Of a stretch of 64,000 bases of DNA, positions 27,954-37,272 are shown piece after piece. The number at the start of each line of letters is the position of its first letter. The first letter of the stretch is position 1. Source of the stretch: Poseidonocella sp. HB161398 (GTDB lineage Bacteria > Pseudomonadota > Alphaproteobacteria > Rhodobacterales > Rhodobacteraceae). The stretch lies in assembly GCF_005870025.1 (NCBI RefSeq), contig NZ_VATA01000010.1, positions 99,613-163,612 of the forward strand. The letters are read 5' to 3'. A model generated the notes under the pieces. That model ran no database searches. It had not been told where the DNA came from and saw nothing but the letters and a program-made list of their open reading frames with translations. A program made the position numbers and the translations under genes.

Positions 27954-29483
27954 TCAGAACGGGAGCTGGCTGCCGATCAGGATGCCCGCCGCCGCGGTCC
28001 CGGCCCCGGCCAGGAAAATCGCCACCCCGGCGGCGCGGCGCGGCGCGGGCTGGGACGGCTGCGACTGCGCCACCAGAGCGGCCTCGGCCAGCTTCGGCAG
28101 GCGCGGTCCCAGCCGGGCGAGCACCCGCACGGTGCGGCCCAGATCCCGCGCCAGTGCCTGCGGCCCGACATTCTGCGAGATATAGGTCTCTACCACCGGC
28201 CGGGCGACATCCCAGATGTTGATATGCGGGTTGAGCGAACGGGCGACGCCCTCGACCACCACCATCGTGCGCTGCAGCAGGATCAGCTCGGTCCTTGTCT
28301 GCATGCCGAAGCGCTCGGTCACCTCGAAGAGATAGGCCAGCAGCCGCGCCATCGAGATCTTCGAGGCGTCCATGCCGAAGATCGGCTCGCCGATCACCCG
28401 CAGCGCGCGGGCGAATTCGTCGATATCCTGGTCGGCGGGGACATAGCCCGCCTCGAAATGCACCTCGGCGACGCGGCGGTAGTCCTTGCGGATGAAGCCG
28501 AAGAGGATCTCGGCATAGACCCGGCGGGTATATTCGTCGATCCGGCCCATGATGCCGAAATCCATCGCCACGATGTCGCCCGAGGGCGTGATCTTCAGGT
28601 TGCCCTGGTGCATGTCGGCATGGAAATAGCCGTCGCGCAGCGCATGGTTGAGGAACATCTGCAGCACGCGCTCGCCCGCTGCGGCGCGGTCGACCCCGGC
28701 AGCGTCGATCGCCTCGAGGTCGTTGGCGTTGATGCCCTCCGCCCATTCCAGCGTCATCACCCGGCGCGAGGAATAGGCCCAGCGGACCCCGGGCACGCGG
28801 AAGCCCTGGTCGCGCGCCGTGGTTGCGGCGTATTCGGCCGCGGCAGAGGATTCGAGCCGCAGGTCGAGCTCGCCCCGGACCACCCCGTCGAAATGCCGGA
28901 TCACGTCCATCGGACGCAGCCGCCGCGACGAGGGCGACAGCAGCTCCACCAGCCGCGCGGCCAGGTAGAAGGCGTCGACATCCTTGCGGAAGGCGCGCTC
29001 GATCCCCGGGCGCAGCACCTTCACCGCGACCTGCTCGCCGGTCTCGGCCAGCCGCGCGCGGTGGACCTGGGCAATGGAGGCCGCGGCGATCGGCTCGCTG
29101 ATCTCCGAGAACATCTCGTCCACCGGTTTTTCCAGCTCGCGCTCGATCTGCCGCTTCGCCTCGGACAGCGGGAAGGGCGGCAGCCGGTCCTGCAGCACGC
29201 GCAGCTGCTGCGCCAGCTCGACGCCCACCACGTCAGGCCGGGTCGAGAGGATCTGGCCGAACTTGATATAGGCCGGTCCCAGCGCGGTCAGCGCGCGGGT
29301 CGCGGGCGGCATGGCGGGATCGCCCTCGATGCCCAGCCACTTGAACGGCCAGCCGAGCACCCGCGCGGCAATCCGCAGCGGCCTCGGCGCATCCATCGCG
29401 TCGAGGACGAATTTCATCGCGCCGGTGCGCTCGAAGGTGGCGCCGGTGCGCACCAGCCGCCAGATGTTGTGGGGACCGCGCAC
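27954..29483 (-). CDS. ubiB: UbiB, ABC1/ADCK-family atypical kinase for ubiquinone synthesis
   Basis: UbiB is needed for ubiquinone synthesis and is an atypical protein-kinase-like ATPase. The 509-residue protein shows the diagnostic KxGQ segment AYIKFGQILSTRPDVV (about 71-86), the Ala-rich nucleotide loop EPIAAASIAQVHRARL (about 129-144), VAVKVLRPGI (about 152-161), the catalytic HADMHQGNLKI (about 291-301) and AMDFGIMGRID. Two hydrophobic helices at the C-terminus (VAIFLAGAGTAAAGILIG) anchor it to the membrane. It starts with GTG at 29483 directly after the ubiE stop, so the two are one transcript. Confidence 0.94.
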   Translation of the reverse strand: MRGPHNIWRLVRTGATFERTGAMKFVLDAMDAPRPLRIAARVLGWPFKWLGIEGDPAMPPATRALTALGPAYIKFGQILSTRPDVVGVELAQQLRVLQDRLPPFPLSEAKRQIERELEKPVDEMFSEISEPIAAASIAQVHRARLAETGEQVAVKVLRPGIERAFRKDVDAFYLAARLVELLSPSSRRLRPMDVIRHFDGVVRGELDLRLESSAAAEYAATTARDQGFRVPGVRWAYSSRRVMTLEWAEGINANDLEAIDAAGVDRAAAGERVLQMFLNHALRDGYFHADMHQGNLKITPSGDIVAMDFGIMGRIDEYTRRVYAEILFGFIRKDYRRVAEVHFEAGYVPADQDIDEFARALRVIGEPIFGMDASKISMARLLAYLFEVTERFGMQTRTELILLQRTMVVVEGVARSLNPHINIWDVARPVVETYISQNVGPQALARDLGRTVRVLARLGPRLPKLAEAALVAQSQPSQPAPRRAAGVAIFLAGAGTAAAGILIGSQLPF

Positions 29484-30257
29484 CTAGATCTTCCAGCCCG
29501 AATGCAGCGCGGCGATGCCCATGGACAGGTTGCGGTACTTCACCTGCCCGAAGCCCGCCTCGCGGATCATGCCGGCGAAGGTCTCCTGGTCGGGGAAGTT
29601 GCGGATCGACTCCACCAGGTACTGGTAGCTGTCGCGGTCATTGGCGATCGCCTGGCCCATCCGCGGGATGATGTTGAAGGAATAGAGGTCGTAGGCCTTC
29701 TGCAGCGGCTTCGAGGGAAGCTGCGAGAATTCCAGCACCATGAGCCGCCCGCCGGGCTTGAGCACCCTGTAGGCCTCGTTCAGCGCGTCCTGGACGCGGG
29801 TCACGTTCCGGATGCCGAAGCTGATCGTGTAGGTGTCGAAGGTGTTCGCCTCGAAGGGCAGCGCCATCGCGTCGCCCACCACCCAGTCCAGCCGGTCGGC
29901 GAAGCTTTCCGCCTCGGCGCGGCGCTGGCCCTCGATCAGCATGTCCTCGGTCAGGTCGAGCACGGTGACATGGGCGCCCGGCGCGCGCTTGAGGATGCGG
30001 AAGGCGATGTCGCCGGTGCCGCCGGCCACGTCGAGCGACGCCATCCCGTCGCGCGGCGCCAGCCAGTCCATCATCGCGTCCTTCCAGACACGGTGGATGC
30101 CCATCGACATCACGTCGTTCATCACGTCGTACTTGTTCGCCACCGAGGAGAAGACGCCGTGGACCAGCCCGGCCTTCTCGTCCTCGCGCACGGTCCTGGC
30201 GCCGAAATGGGTGGTCTTGCTCTCCGCGTCACTCATGGGTCTTGCCGCCTCGGTCAT
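29484..30257 (-). CDS. ubiE: UbiE, C-methyltransferase of ubiquinone synthesis
   Basis: UbiE methylates the ring carbon of 2-polyprenyl-6-methoxy-benzoquinol using SAM. The 257-residue protein has [35 protein letters not shown] (about 14-48), motif [16 protein letters not shown] (about 75-89), [33 protein letters not shown] (about 126-151) and [16 protein letters not shown] (about 163-178), all standard for UbiE/MenG. The start at 30257 follows AAGGAAGGGGAA; an internal ATG at 30236 is possible but has a poorer site. It is divergent from mutM, an arrangement common in Rhodobacterales. Confidence 0.95.
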   Translation of the reverse strand: MTEAARPMSDAESKTTHFGARTVREDEKAGLVHGVFSSVANKYDVMNDVMSMGIHRVWKDAMMDWLAPRDGMASLDVAGGTGDIAFRILKRAPGAHVTVLDLTEDMLIEGQRRAEAESFADRLDWVVGDAMALPFEANTFDTYTISFGIRNVTRVQDALNEAYRVLKPGGRLMVLEFSQLPSKPLQKAYDLYSFNIIPRMGQAIANDRDSYQYLVESIRNFPDQETFAGMIREAGFGQVKYRNLSMGIAALHSGWKI

Positions 30258-30347
30258 TTCCCCTTCCTTATAGGACGCCCCGCCGGGGGAGCAACGCGAT
30301 AGCGCCTCACGCTCCTGCGGCAGTCTGTGAACGTGCCCGAGGTCCCG

Positions 30348-31205
30348 ATGCCCGAACTACCCGAGGTCGAAACCGTCCGCCGCGGCCTGGAGCCGGTGAT
30401 GGCCGGCGCCACCATTACCCGCGCCAGCGTGAACCGCCCCGACCTGCGCTGGCCCTTCCCCGAGCGCATGGCCGAGCGGCTGGCCGGGCGCCATGTCGCC
30501 GCGCTGCGCCGCCGCTCGAAATACCTGCTGGCCGATCTCGACGGCGGCGAGACGCTGCTGATCCATCTGGGCATGTCCGGGCGGATGCTGGTGACGAAGG
30601 ATGAAAACGCCGTCCAGATAGGCACTTACGTCCATGGCCACGCCGCGCCCGAGAAGCACGACCATGTCGTGCTGGACTTCGACAACGGCATGCGCGTGAC
30701 CTTCAACGACCCCCGCCGCTTCGGCGCGATGGACCTGTTTCCGACCGAGGCCGGGCACAAGCTGCTGGACAGGATCGGGCCCGAGCCGCTCGGCAACAGC
30801 TTCAGCGCGGCGCATCTGGCGCAGGCCTTCCGCGGCAAGGCGAGCCCGGTGAAGGCGGCGCTTCTCGATCAGAAGATCGTGGCGGGACTGGGAAATATCT
30901 ATGTCTGCGAGGCGCTGCACCGGTCTGGCATCTCGCCGAAGCGGATGGCGGGGCGGATCTCGGAGCCGCGCATCGCCGTGCTGCATGCCGCCATCCGCCA
31001 GGTGCTGGAGGAGGCGATCGCCGCGGGCGGATCGTCGCTGCGCGACTTTCGTCAGGCTTCCGGAGATCTGGGCTATTTCCAGCACGGCTTCCGGGTCTAT
31101 GATAGGGAAGGGAGGCCTTGCCCCACTGACGGATGCACCGGCACCGTGACGCGAATCGTCCAGTCTTCGCGGTCGACCTTCTATTGCCCGCAATGCCAAA
31201 GATAG
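30348..31205 (+). CDS. mutM: Formamidopyrimidine-DNA glycosylase (Fpg/MutM)
   Basis: MutM removes 8-oxoguanine and ring-opened purines from DNA. The start must be ATG 30348, because the mature enzyme begins at the catalytic proline of [23 protein letters not shown] precedes it. The 285-residue protein also has [10 protein letters not shown] (about 54-63, catalytic Lys), GRMLVTKDE, the RxxRRFG loop in [13 protein letters not shown] (about 122-134), [19 protein letters not shown] (about 171-189), and a C-terminal zinc finger with Cys pairs in CPTDGC and CPQC. All catalytic residues appear present. Confidence 0.96.
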   Translation: MPELPEVETVRRGLEPVMAGATITRASVNRPDLRWPFPERMAERLAGRHVAALRRRSKYLLADLDGGETLLIHLGMSGRMLVTKDENAVQIGTYVHGHAAPEKHDHVVLDFDNGMRVTFNDPRRFGAMDLFPTEAGHKLLDRIGPEPLGNSFSAAHLAQAFRGKASPVKAALLDQKIVAGLGNIYVCEALHRSGISPKRMAGRISEPRIAVLHAAIRQVLEEAIAAGGSSLRDFRQASGDLGYFQHGFRVYDREGRPCPTDGCTGTVTRIVQSSRSTFYCPQCQR

Positions 31206-31266
31206 CTTGAATGCCCGGCTGAGGCTGGTAAGGCTGAGGGCTGTTGCAACAATCAGGGCAGCCCAC

Positions 31267-32043
31267 ATGGCCTATGAGACGCTGATCGTAGAGGTCGACG
31301 ACCACATCGCCCAGATCAAGCTGAACCGTCCGGACGCAAAGAACTCCCTCAACAAGCTGATGATCACGGAACTGACCGATGCGCTGCTGTCCGCGGACCG
31401 CAACGACAAGGTCCGCTGCATCGTGATCTGCGGCAACGAGAAAGTGTTCTCTGCGGGCGTCGACGTGTCCGAGCTTGCCGAGGCGCGCTTCGCCGACCTG
31501 TTCTGCGGCAGCTATTTCGGCGCCGATGCCGACCCGCTGGTGCGCAGCCGCAAGCCGGTGATCGCCGCCGTTTCGGGCTATGCCGTCGGCGCAGGCTGCG
31601 AGCTGGCGATGATGTGCGACATGGTGATCGTCTCCGACACTACGAAATTCGGCATGCCGGACGTCAACCTGGGCGTCATCCCGGCGCTCGGCGGCACCCA
31701 GCGGCTGGTCCGCGCCATCGGCAAGGCCAAGGCGATGGACATGCTGATGACCGGGCGCTTCATGTCCGCCGAGGAGGCCGAGCGGGCGGGGCTGGTCAGC
31801 CGCGTCGTGCCCGGCAAGAAGCTTGCCGAGGAAGTGCGCACCGCCGCCTCACGCATCGCCGAGAAATCCATGGTCAGCACCCGCGCGGTGAAGGAGGCGG
31901 TGAACCGCGCCTTCGAAACGCCGCTGCGCGAGGGCCTGCTCTACGAGCGCCGCCTGTTCCACGCCCTGTTCGGAACCAACGACCAGAAAGAGGGCATGGC
32001 GGCCTATCTGGAAAAGCGCGAAGCGCAGTTCCGGGACAAATAA
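31267..32043 (+). CDS. Enoyl-CoA hydratase/isomerase family protein
   Basis: The 258-residue crotonase-fold protein hydrates trans-2-enoyl-CoA or acts on related acyl-CoA substrates. The oxyanion-hole segments are NEKVFSAGVDVSELAE (about 58-73) and IAAVSGYAVGAGCELAMMCDMV (about 99-120). The usual catalytic Glu positions fall in GCELAMMCD and in PDVNLGVIPALGGTQRL (about 131-147), which has Asn-Leu-Gly where classical hydratases have Glu-Ile-Gly; the second catalytic Glu seems replaced. Strict hydratase activity is therefore uncertain. A start at ATG 31267 matches the family's N-terminus. It precedes rpsT, as is common in Rhodobacterales. Confidence 0.85.
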   Translation: MAYETLIVEVDDHIAQIKLNRPDAKNSLNKLMITELTDALLSADRNDKVRCIVICGNEKVFSAGVDVSELAEARFADLFCGSYFGADADPLVRSRKPVIAAVSGYAVGAGCELAMMCDMVIVSDTTKFGMPDVNLGVIPALGGTQRLVRAIGKAKAMDMLMTGRFMSAEEAERAGLVSRVVPGKKLAEEVRTAASRIAEKSMVSTRAVKEAVNRAFETPLREGLLYERRLFHALFGTNDQKEGMAAYLEKREAQFRDK

Positions 32044-32066
32044 CCCCGGGAATCCGCCCGGAGCGC

Positions 32067-32093
32067 TTGACATATCCCCGAGTCGGGTCTAAC
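32067..32093 (+). promoter_or_regulatory. Candidate rpsT promoter
   Basis: A perfect -35 hexamer TTGACA lies at 32067-32072, followed by a -10-like TCTAAC at 32088-32093 (15-base spacer, or TAACGA with 17). It sits 24 bases after the hydratase gene and about 45 bases before rpsT. Confidence 0.5.
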
Positions 32094-32139
32094 GACGCGC
32101 TTCACAAATTCACCCTGCAATCGTTGGGAAGCTGTCATC

Positions 32140-32403
32140 ATGGCCAATACGCCACAATCGAAAAAGCGCGCCCGCCAGAACGAGCGCCGCGCTGCTGTCA
32201 ACAAAGCCCGCAAGTCGCGGATCCGCACCTTCCTGCGCAAGGTGGAAGAAGCGATCTCGTCCGGCGACAAGTCTGCTGCCGCAACTGCCCTGCAATCCGC
32301 CCAGCCCGAGCTGATGCGCGGTGTGACCAAGGGCATCCTGCACAAGAACACCGCATCGCGGAAGATGTCGCGCCTGTCCGCACGGGTCAAGGCGATCGCC
32401 TGA
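32140..32403 (+). CDS. rpsT: 30S ribosomal protein bS20
   Basis: The 87-residue, very basic protein begins [21 protein letters not shown] and continues with [18 protein letters not shown], the standard S20 start. It ends with [24 protein letters not shown]20 binds 16S rRNA near the bottom of the 30S subunit. Length and sequence are normal for alphaproteobacteria. Confidence 0.97.
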   Translation: MANTPQSKKRARQNERRAAVNKARKSRIRTFLRKVEEAISSGDKSAAATALQSAQPELMRGVTKGILHKNTASRKMSRLSARVKAIA

Positions 32404-33029
32404 TCCGGCCTGCCGTGCCGGCTCTGCCCGGTCTGCGGGCTAAGCCCATGGCGCGGCACCAAAACATGTGCACCCGGCTAGATCCGGGCGCCCCCCGGGC
32501 CACCGGACTTCAGCGCGGCTGACGATGCGAATCGTCCGCCGCGTTCTTGTTTTTGTTAGGATTTCCTAAGCCAGCAACAGCTGTGGATTCGGATTTCCCT
32601 AAAAACCTGTCAACTTCGAAGTTCTGTTGCGCCCCATCAAGCGCCGTTGATAAATTTCCTAGGCGACTCGCGTCGTACTTGGGGGACATGGATACGCAGA
32701 CCGGACCGGAGGGTCCCGCCCTGTCACAGGCAGAACAGGGCTGGCTCCGGATTGGTCTACGCATCGCTGGTTCGGAAGGGCGTCTAGAACAGCCCTCCGC
32801 ACCCCGGCTCTTCGGCCCTGCCAGGCCAGCCGGACTATGTGTCCAGAAACTAGCGTGGATGTCCGGGCCCTTTCGGTCCGGGTCCTTTCGTGCGGCCTTC
32901 TGAAGGCTGCCAACCTGCGCAGTGCGCGGGAACAGCCGCTGTGTCTTCCGGGCAGGGAAGACCAGGTCGGAATGAGTGAAGCAGTCACGCTGCAGATGGC
33001 AGCAGGCAAGGATACGGGTTTTGGAGCAG
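32404..33029. promoter_or_regulatory. rpsT-dnaA intergenic region, probable dnaA control region
   Basis: No gene is seen in these 626 bases. The stretch 32545-32665 is AT-richer than the rest. It contains TTAGGA-TT-TCCTAA (inverted repeat, about 32556-32569), two further ATTTCC(C)TA(A/G) copies (about 32591 and 32654), and one DnaA-box-like TGTGGATTC at 32582-32590. GANTC sites, possible CcrM targets, occur at 32529 (GAATC) and 32586 (GATTC). These suit a cell-cycle-controlled dnaA promoter. With a single weak DnaA box I would not call it the replication origin. Confidence 0.45.
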
Positions 33030-34481
33030 ATGACCGAAGAGACTTGGGACAAGGTTCAGGGCGCACTCCGGCAGCAGGTCGGCGAGAACAACTACCAGAC
33101 CTGGATCCAGCCCATCTCGTTCCGTTCCTGCGAGGAAGGCGTGGTGCGGCTCTGCGTGCCGACCAGCTTCTTCGGCACCTGGGTGAACCGCAATTTCGGC
33201 GACGCGATCCTGATCAGCCTGCACCAGCAGGGCGAAGAGGCCAGCCGCCTGGTCTTCGAGGTCGCCAATTCCGCCAGCCGCGCCCCCTCTGCCCGCGACC
33301 GCGCCCCGGTCGCCGCCGCTGCCGCCGCCCCTGCCGCCATCCGCTCCGCGCCCGCCCCTGCCCCGGCCTCCGCCATGGCAGCCGCCGCCGCGCCCGACGC
33401 CGCGCCTGCCCGTCCGCGCGGTTCGCTGAACGGCACCGATGTGCATGGCGCCGCGCTGGATGCGCGCTACACCTTCGACACGTTCGTGGTCGGCAAGCCG
33501 AACGAGCTCGCCCATGCCGCCGCCCGCCGCGTCGCCGAGGGCGGTCCGGTGACCTTCAACCCGCTGTTCCTCTATGGCGGCGTCGGCCTCGGCAAGACCC
33601 ACCTGATGCACGCCATCGCCTGGCACATGCGCCAGCAGCAGCCCGACCTGAACATCCTGTTCCTCTCGGCCGAGCAGTTCATGTACCGCTTCGTGCAGGC
33701 GCTGCGCGAGAAGCAGATGATGGATTTCAAGCAGCTCTTCCGCTCGGTCGACGTGCTGATGGTCGATGACGTCCAGTTCATCGCCGGCAAGGACTCCACC
33801 CAGGAGGAGTTCTTCCACACGTTCAACGCGCTGGTGGACCAGAACAAGCAGATCGTCATTTCCGGCGACCGCACGCCCACCGAGATGTCGGACATGGAGA
33901 ACCGCATCGTCTCGCGGCTGCAGTCCGGCCTGGTCGTCGACCTGCACCCGACCGATTACGAGCTGCGCCTCGGCATCCTGCAGCAGAAGGTCGAGGCCTA
34001 TGCAGAGCAGTACCCGCAGCTCTCGATCGAGAACGGCGTGCTGGAATTCCTCGCCCACCGGATCTCGACCAATGTCCGCGTGCTCGAAGGCGCGCTGATG
34101 CGGCTCTTCGCGATGGCCTCCCTCGTCGGCCGCAAGATCGACATGGCGATGACCCAGGACTGCCTCGCCGACATCCTGCGCGCCTCCGAGCGCAAGGTCT
34201 CGATCGACGAGATCCAGCGCCGCGTGGCCGAGCACTACAACATCCGCCTCTCCGAGATGATCGGCCCGACCCGCGTGCGCACCGTCGCCCGGCCGCGCCA
34301 GATCGCCATGTACCTGTGCAAGTACATGACCACCCGCAGCCTCCCCGAGATCGGCCGCCGCTTCGGCGGGCGCGACCACACCACCATCATGCATGGCGTG
34401 AAGCGCATCGAGGAACTGAAGGAGAAGGACACCCAGATCGCCGATGACCTGGAGCTTCTGCGCCGCTCGCTGGAGGCCTGA
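33030..34481 (+). CDS. dnaA: Chromosomal replication initiator DnaA
   Basis: DnaA binds DnaA boxes and opens the origin. The 483-residue protein starts at ATG 33030 (MTEETWDKVQGALRQQVGENNYQTW, domain I). Domain II is a low-complexity Ala/Pro stretch (about 85-128). The AAA+ domain III has Walker A GGVGLGKTH (about 183-191), Walker B LMVDDVQFIAGK (about 243-254) and sensor-1 VISGDRTPTEM. Domain IV ends with the DNA-binding signature GRRFGGRDHTTIMHGVKRIE. Upstream in-frame starts exist but would add residues unlike any DnaA. rpsT lies before it and dnaN after it. Confidence 0.97.
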   Translation: MTEETWDKVQGALRQQVGENNYQTWIQPISFRSCEEGVVRLCVPTSFFGTWVNRNFGDAILISLHQQGEEASRLVFEVANSASRAPSARDRAPVAAAAAAPAAIRSAPAPAPASAMAAAAAPDAAPARPRGSLNGTDVHGAALDARYTFDTFVVGKPNELAHAAARRVAEGGPVTFNPLFLYGGVGLGKTHLMHAIAWHMRQQQPDLNILFLSAEQFMYRFVQALREKQMMDFKQLFRSVDVLMVDDVQFIAGKDSTQEEFFHTFNALVDQNKQIVISGDRTPTEMSDMENRIVSRLQSGLVVDLHPTDYELRLGILQQKVEAYAEQYPQLSIENGVLEFLAHRISTNVRVLEGALMRLFAMASLVGRKIDMAMTQDCLADILRASERKVSIDEIQRRVAEHYNIRLSEMIGPTRVRTVARPRQIAMYLCKYMTTRSLPEIGRRFGGRDHTTIMHGVKRIEELKEKDTQIADDLELLRRSLEA

Positions 34482-34620
34482 CGCCCCTGCTGGTGTGGTC
34501 ATTCTGCCGCATCCGCGGGCATTCCGCGCTAGCGCCTAGAAAAGCCGCTGAAAAGGGCTTGAGCCAACGAACCGTTCGGCTAGTGTCGCAATCCCGTCCC
34601 ACCGGAAAAGGTTGCGCGCC

Positions 34621-35739
34621 ATGAGGATCAGCATCGAACGTGCCGCACTGCTTCGCGCGGTATCGCAGGCACAGTCCGTCGTCGAGCGGCGCAACACCAT
34701 TCCGATCCTCGGCAATGTGCTGATCGAGGCCGAGAATGCGGATGTCACCTTCCGCGCCACCGATCTCGACATCGAGGTGGTCGACAAGGCCGCCGCCCAG
34801 GTGGAGCGCGCCGGATCGACCACCGTCTCGGCCGTCACCCTGCACGAGATCGTCCGCAAGCTGCCCGACGGCGCGCTGGTGACGCTGAATGCCGACCCGA
34901 CCTCGAACATCGTCACCGTCGAGGCCGGCCGCTCGCAGTTCCAGCTGAACACGCTGCCGAAGGAAGACTTCCCGGTCATGCCCTCGAGCCAGTACAGCTC
35001 GAACTTCACCGTGAAGGCCGAGGTGCTGCGCCGCCTCTTCGACAAGTCGAAATTCGCCATCTCCACCGAGGAGACGCGCTACTACCTCAACGGCGTCTAC
35101 ATGCATGTCGCCGAGTCCGAGGAAGGCCGCGTGCTGCGCTGCGTCGCCACCGACGGCCACCGGCTGGCCCGCATCGACGCAGAGCTGCCCTCGGGCGCCG
35201 AGGAGATGCCGGGCGTGATCGTGCCCCGCAAGACCGTGGGCGAGCTCAGGAAGCTCCTCGACGAGGACGATGCCGACATCGCCGTCTCGGTCTCCGAGAC
35301 CAAGGTGCGCTTCGCCACGCCGGAGGTCACGCTGACCTCGAAGGTGATCGACGGCACCTTCCCCGACTACACCCGCGTCATTCCCGCGAACAACGCCAAG
35401 CGGCTGGAAGTGGACGCGGCCGATTTCGCCAAGGCGGTGGACCGCGTCGCGACCGTCTCCTCCGAGCGCTCCCGCGCGGTGAAGCTCTCGATGGACGAGG
35501 ACCGGCTGGTCCTCTCGGTCAACGCCCCCGACTCGGGCGCCGCGACCGAGGAGCTGGCCGTGGCCTATGGCGACGAGAAGCTGGAGATCGGCTTCAACGC
35601 GAAGTACCTGCTGGAGATCGCCTCGCAGGTCGACCGCGAGAACGCCGTCTTCATGTTCAACAGCTCCGGCGACCCGACCCTGATGCGCGAGGGCTCCGAC
35701 ACCTCCGCCGTCTATGTCGTCATGCCGATGCGGGTCTGA
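34621..35739 (+). CDS. dnaN: DNA polymerase III beta sliding clamp
   Basis: DnaN forms the ring clamp that tethers DNA polymerase III. The 372-residue protein begins MRISIERAALLRAVSQAQSVVERRNTIPIL and contains LPKEDFPVMPSS, YYLNGVYMH, RCVATDGHRLARIDAELP (about 155-172) and the C-terminal VYVVMPMRV, all standard. ATG 34621 is preferred over a TTG three codons upstream; GGAAAAGG lies upstream. The usual next gene, recF, is not adjacent here; a strong terminator follows instead. Confidence 0.97.
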   Translation: MRISIERAALLRAVSQAQSVVERRNTIPILGNVLIEAENADVTFRATDLDIEVVDKAAAQVERAGSTTVSAVTLHEIVRKLPDGALVTLNADPTSNIVTVEAGRSQFQLNTLPKEDFPVMPSSQYSSNFTVKAEVLRRLFDKSKFAISTEETRYYLNGVYMHVAESEEGRVLRCVATDGHRLARIDAELPSGAEEMPGVIVPRKTVGELRKLLDEDDADIAVSVSETKVRFATPEVTLTSKVIDGTFPDYTRVIPANNAKRLEVDAADFAKAVDRVATVSSERSRAVKLSMDEDRLVLSVNAPDSGAATEELAVAYGDEKLEIGFNAKYLLEIASQVDRENAVFMFNSSGDPTLMREGSDTSAVYVVMPMRV

Positions 35740-35764
35740 CGCCGCCCGCGCCCCGGAAACCGCG

Positions 35765-35792
35765 AACCGCGCCCCCTCAGGCGCGGTTTTTT
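35765..35792 (+). terminator. Rho-independent terminator after dnaN
   Basis: Perfect stem AACCGCGCC / GGCGCGGTT with loop CCCTCA, followed by TTTT. It separates dnaN from the GNAT gene. Confidence 0.88.
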
Positions 35793-35820
35793 CTTGGCTC
35801 CGGCCAGAGGAGACCCCGCC

Positions 35821-36267
35821 GTGATCCGCCCTGCCCTGCCCGAGGACGAGACCGCCATCCGCGCCTGCGCCGAGGCCGCCTTCGCCCGCTACGTGCCGCT
35901 GATCGGCCGCCGGCCCGCGCCGATGGACGCGCCCTTCGCCGCCCATATCGCCGCCGGGCGGACCCATGTCGCGACCGGTCCCGGGGGCGCGCTCGCGGGC
36001 TACATCACCTTCTTCCCCGAAGACGGCGCCATGCATCTCGATGCCATCGGCGTGCTGCCCGAGGCGGCCGGACAGGGCATCGGCAAGGCGCTGATCGCCT
36101 TCTGCGAGGCGGAGGCCCGCCGCCAGGGCTTCGCCCGGGTGACGCTCCTGACCAACCAGAAGATGGAGGCGAACCTCTCGATCTATCCGCATCTCGGCTA
36201 TGCCGAGACCGGCCGCGCCTCGCAGGACGGCTTCGAACGGGTGTTCTTCGAAAAGCTTCTGGGCTGA
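35821..36267 (+). CDS. GNAT family N-acetyltransferase
   Basis: The 148-residue protein starts at GTG 35821 with AGAGGAG eight bases before (VIRPALPEDETAIRACAEAAF). It has the GNAT acetyl-CoA loop in LDAIGVLPEAAGQGIGKALIAFCEAEARRQG (about 76-106), where QGIGKAL is the Q/RxxGxG/A motif, and the closing NLSIYPHLGYAETGR. The acceptor is unknown; small amines or protein N-termini are equally possible. It stands between the dnaN terminator and a gene-free repeat field. Confidence 0.85.
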   Translation: MIRPALPEDETAIRACAEAAFARYVPLIGRRPAPMDAPFAAHIAAGRTHVATGPGGALAGYITFFPEDGAMHLDAIGVLPEAAGQGIGKALIAFCEAEARRQGFARVTLLTNQKMEANLSIYPHLGYAETGRASQDGFERVFFEKLLG

Positions 36268-37272
36268 CGCCGCGCGAGTCTTTTCCGGGGCCGCAAGACC
36301 GGCTGCGGCGTGGCTCCGGCCCCCGTCCGCGGAGCCTGCCTGCGCCGCCGGGACATCTCTCGACAGGAGCCTGCTGCCCCCCGGCCCGCCAGACCGCAAG
36401 TTCCGCGCCCGGCGCGCGGCCTTCTCCGCAGAGCTGACCTCGGGCGAGACGGCATCGCTTCCCTGCGCTCCGACCAGCTCCGCGCCTTCATCCACGCGCT
36501 CCTGACCCGCCCGCCGGGGGATCGCCCCAGCCGCCGGGGTCCGGGCCGTCCTGCGACTCCGCGCAAACTCCCCCGGGCAGGCACCACCGCTGCAACCTGA
36601 CGAGACGCATCCGACGCCAAGACCTCCCGCGGAAGATCGGCGGTCAGGACCACTCCCGGGGCGCAACCGCCCGCCCGCGCGAAACTGGCAGAGGGACGCC
36701 CGCGCAATTCACGGCCTCCGGGACCTCAAGCACCGCGCCAGCGAGCGGCACATTGCGCCCGGCGGAGAACGTGGCAAGCACCTGACGGCCTCGTCGCCGC
36801 TCCGCGCCGCACCCTGCGGCTGCGCGGATGGCTCGCCTGACATCGGCTGACCCTCACCGCCGGCGCAGGGCCTGGAGATCATGCCGCTCGGCAACGCTCT
36901 TGCTCGAGCCGGAACATCCGCGCCGCCGGAGGCGCGGCACGTGTGTCAGCAACGGCACGAGCCCCGGAGCCGTGTGAGCCGCGACAAGCAAGGCGCAGCA
37001 CGCAGGCCGGACGCGACCTCCGGAACGCCAGAGGTCCGGTGCCCCTGTTGGCTGCGGCAGGACTCCAGCAGCCGGCCGTGCCGCAGCATGCGAGATCACG
37101 GCACGTTGGCCCGGCGGGACATCCGGTTCGCCAGAGGTCCGGCGCCCCTGTTGGCTGCGGCAGACGTCCCGGAACCGGCGTGGCGTGACATTCAAGGCGC
37201 CGGTACGGCGGCCAGACGGGAGGCAAGGCCGCCAAAAGCGAAGGGGGCCGCTGCGGGCCCCCTTGCTGTCTC
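36268..37272. repeat. Gene-free 1 kb stretch with imperfect direct repeats
   Basis: No credible gene is seen; open frames are Arg/Pro/Ala-rich artefacts. A 34-bp sequence reading GCCAGAGGTCCGG-(T/C)-GCCCC and on through TTGGCTGCGGCAG occurs at 37027-37060 and again at 37130-37163 with one mismatch (offset 103 bp). Shorter related pieces (CCGCAGCATG, CCGGAAC, GCGGGACATCCG) recur around them, so the region looks like a decayed tandem array similar in style to that at 5.4-6.2 kb, though with a different unit. Confidence 0.6.

Noticed and set aside
32404..33029. Chromosomal replication origin next to dnaA
   Set aside because: Only one weak DnaA-box-like sequence is seen; in alphaproteobacteria the origin often lies elsewhere.
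36198..36890. Possible gene in the repeat-rich stretch after the GNAT gene
   Set aside because: All frames give low-complexity Arg/Pro/Ala peptides and none has a plausible start; treated as gene-free.
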